Below are positions 63,273 to 64,000 of a stretch of DNA of 64,000 bases, one piece after another. The notes under the pieces were generated by a model. It searched no databases. It was not told where the DNA came from and saw only the letters and a program-made list of their open reading frames with translations. The position numbers and the translations under genes were made by a program. Position 1 is the stretch's first letter; every line of letters begins with the position of its first letter. The DNA is from Channallabes apus (lineage: Eukaryota > Chordata > Actinopteri > Siluriformes > Clariidae). Location of the stretch: contig CM060121.1 in assembly GCA_030522415.1 (NCBI GenBank), forward strand, positions 19,700,642 through 19,764,641, in the 5' to 3' direction.

Positions 63273-64000
63273 CTAAGAACAATGTGCAGCACAGACCATC
63301 AGACTTAATACAATTATGCAAGTTATGTATTTGTATTATAAACAACCAACATGGAAACTAATATCCATATCTTTACATAAGCAATGAGGAACAGTTGGAA
63401 CATGCACGTGTCAAGCATATGTGTGTCTGTTACAAGTCAAGCCTGTTCTCAATTGGCTATTTCAGTTTCACCATTAGAAATTACTACAAACCTAACATTT
63501 ATGTCCAGAGTCCTTAAAATGTTTATCAAATCAAACTCAATGTCTTATTGTGATCCAAAAAAGGGAGGCCAATTTAATGAACTGCTGAAGGAAGTAGAAT
63601 TGCTGTTTGACTTTTTAAAGGTGTTATTAATTTAAAAAAGTATCTAATTCATAAAAGCCAGAGCATAAAAAAAGAAACAAATAAATAAAACCCAACTCAA
63701 TGTTTAAGCCTTATAAGCTCAAGCCCAAATCGATTCTCAAGGTTATTTTCTTGAGTGAGTGTCTTAAAATAAAGCGCCAGACAAAGTGCTCCATCTATGG
63801 ATCACTCTAAAAGAACGTTACAAAACTTTATATTAATTATTTATAAATGTCAGAGGGTGAGTAAATAAATAAGTTAATTAGATATCTCATACTAAGACGT
63901 ATAAGTTCTAAGTCTTAAATCAGATGAAAGCACTACATCACTAACTAAAAGGATACTCTCATCTCTTAAAAAATTAAGTCAAACTTATAAATATATACTT
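63273..64000 (-). other. fam20c upstream intron, partial
   Basis: Runs off the window. It is AT-rich, with no recognisable element. A plus-strand 83-codon frame at 63384-63635 has no domain character. Confidence 0.45.

Overview
The window is eukaryotic genomic DNA, almost certainly from a teleost fish. It is AT-rich, about 98% non-coding, dense in microsatellites, and packed with Tc1/mariner, hAT, pogo and tRNA-SINE copies of the kinds common in fish. A catfish or other otophysan host is plausible from the look of the most abundant SINE, but no database search could be run.

Only one gene is certain. A fam20c orthologue (Golgi/secreted S-x-E protein kinase, family FAM20) lies on the minus strand. 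Nine coding exons were rebuilt by hand from splice sites and reading phase: 63094-63272, 57148-57226, 19688-19780, 12870-12985, 9545-9725, 8828-8937, 8559-8640, 7408-7467 and 6989-7235. All eight introns are GT-AG, every split codon rejoins to the expected residue, and the joined exons give 381 codons ending in TAG. The signal-peptide exon must lie beyond base 64000. One intron (57147 down to 19781) is about 37.4 kb and fills most of the window. Bases 1-6988 are the presumed 3' UTR and downstream flank.

The large introns hold nearly all the other structure. There is a Tc1-like element at 10706-12072, whose empty insertion site survives in a sister repeat near 51180. A foldback element with hAT-like coding scraps lies at 17.0-18.5 kb, and a second foldback MITE at 22.76-23.4 kb. 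A SINE sits in a 440-bp tandem duplication at 23.9-24.6 kb. A composite repeat block with a solo LTR spans 35.25-40.89 kb. A Tc1 relic split by a hAT-type MITE with a target-site duplication lies at 48.5-49.2 kb, and a hAT relic with a target-site duplication at 49.8-50.6 kb. Further Tc1 and pogo relics are scattered to 62.8 kb.

The most unusual local structure surrounds the 79-nt exon at 57148-57226. A perfect 44-bp inverted repeat with a 4-nt loop begins 46 nt after its 5' splice site, and a (TG)n tract of about 75 nt ends 77 nt before its 3' splice site. Skipping this exon would shift the frame and remove kinase core residues. A second candidate is a 68-codon single-pass membrane ORF on the opposite strand at 28884-29090, with a plausible 3' splice site before it and an AATAAA after it.
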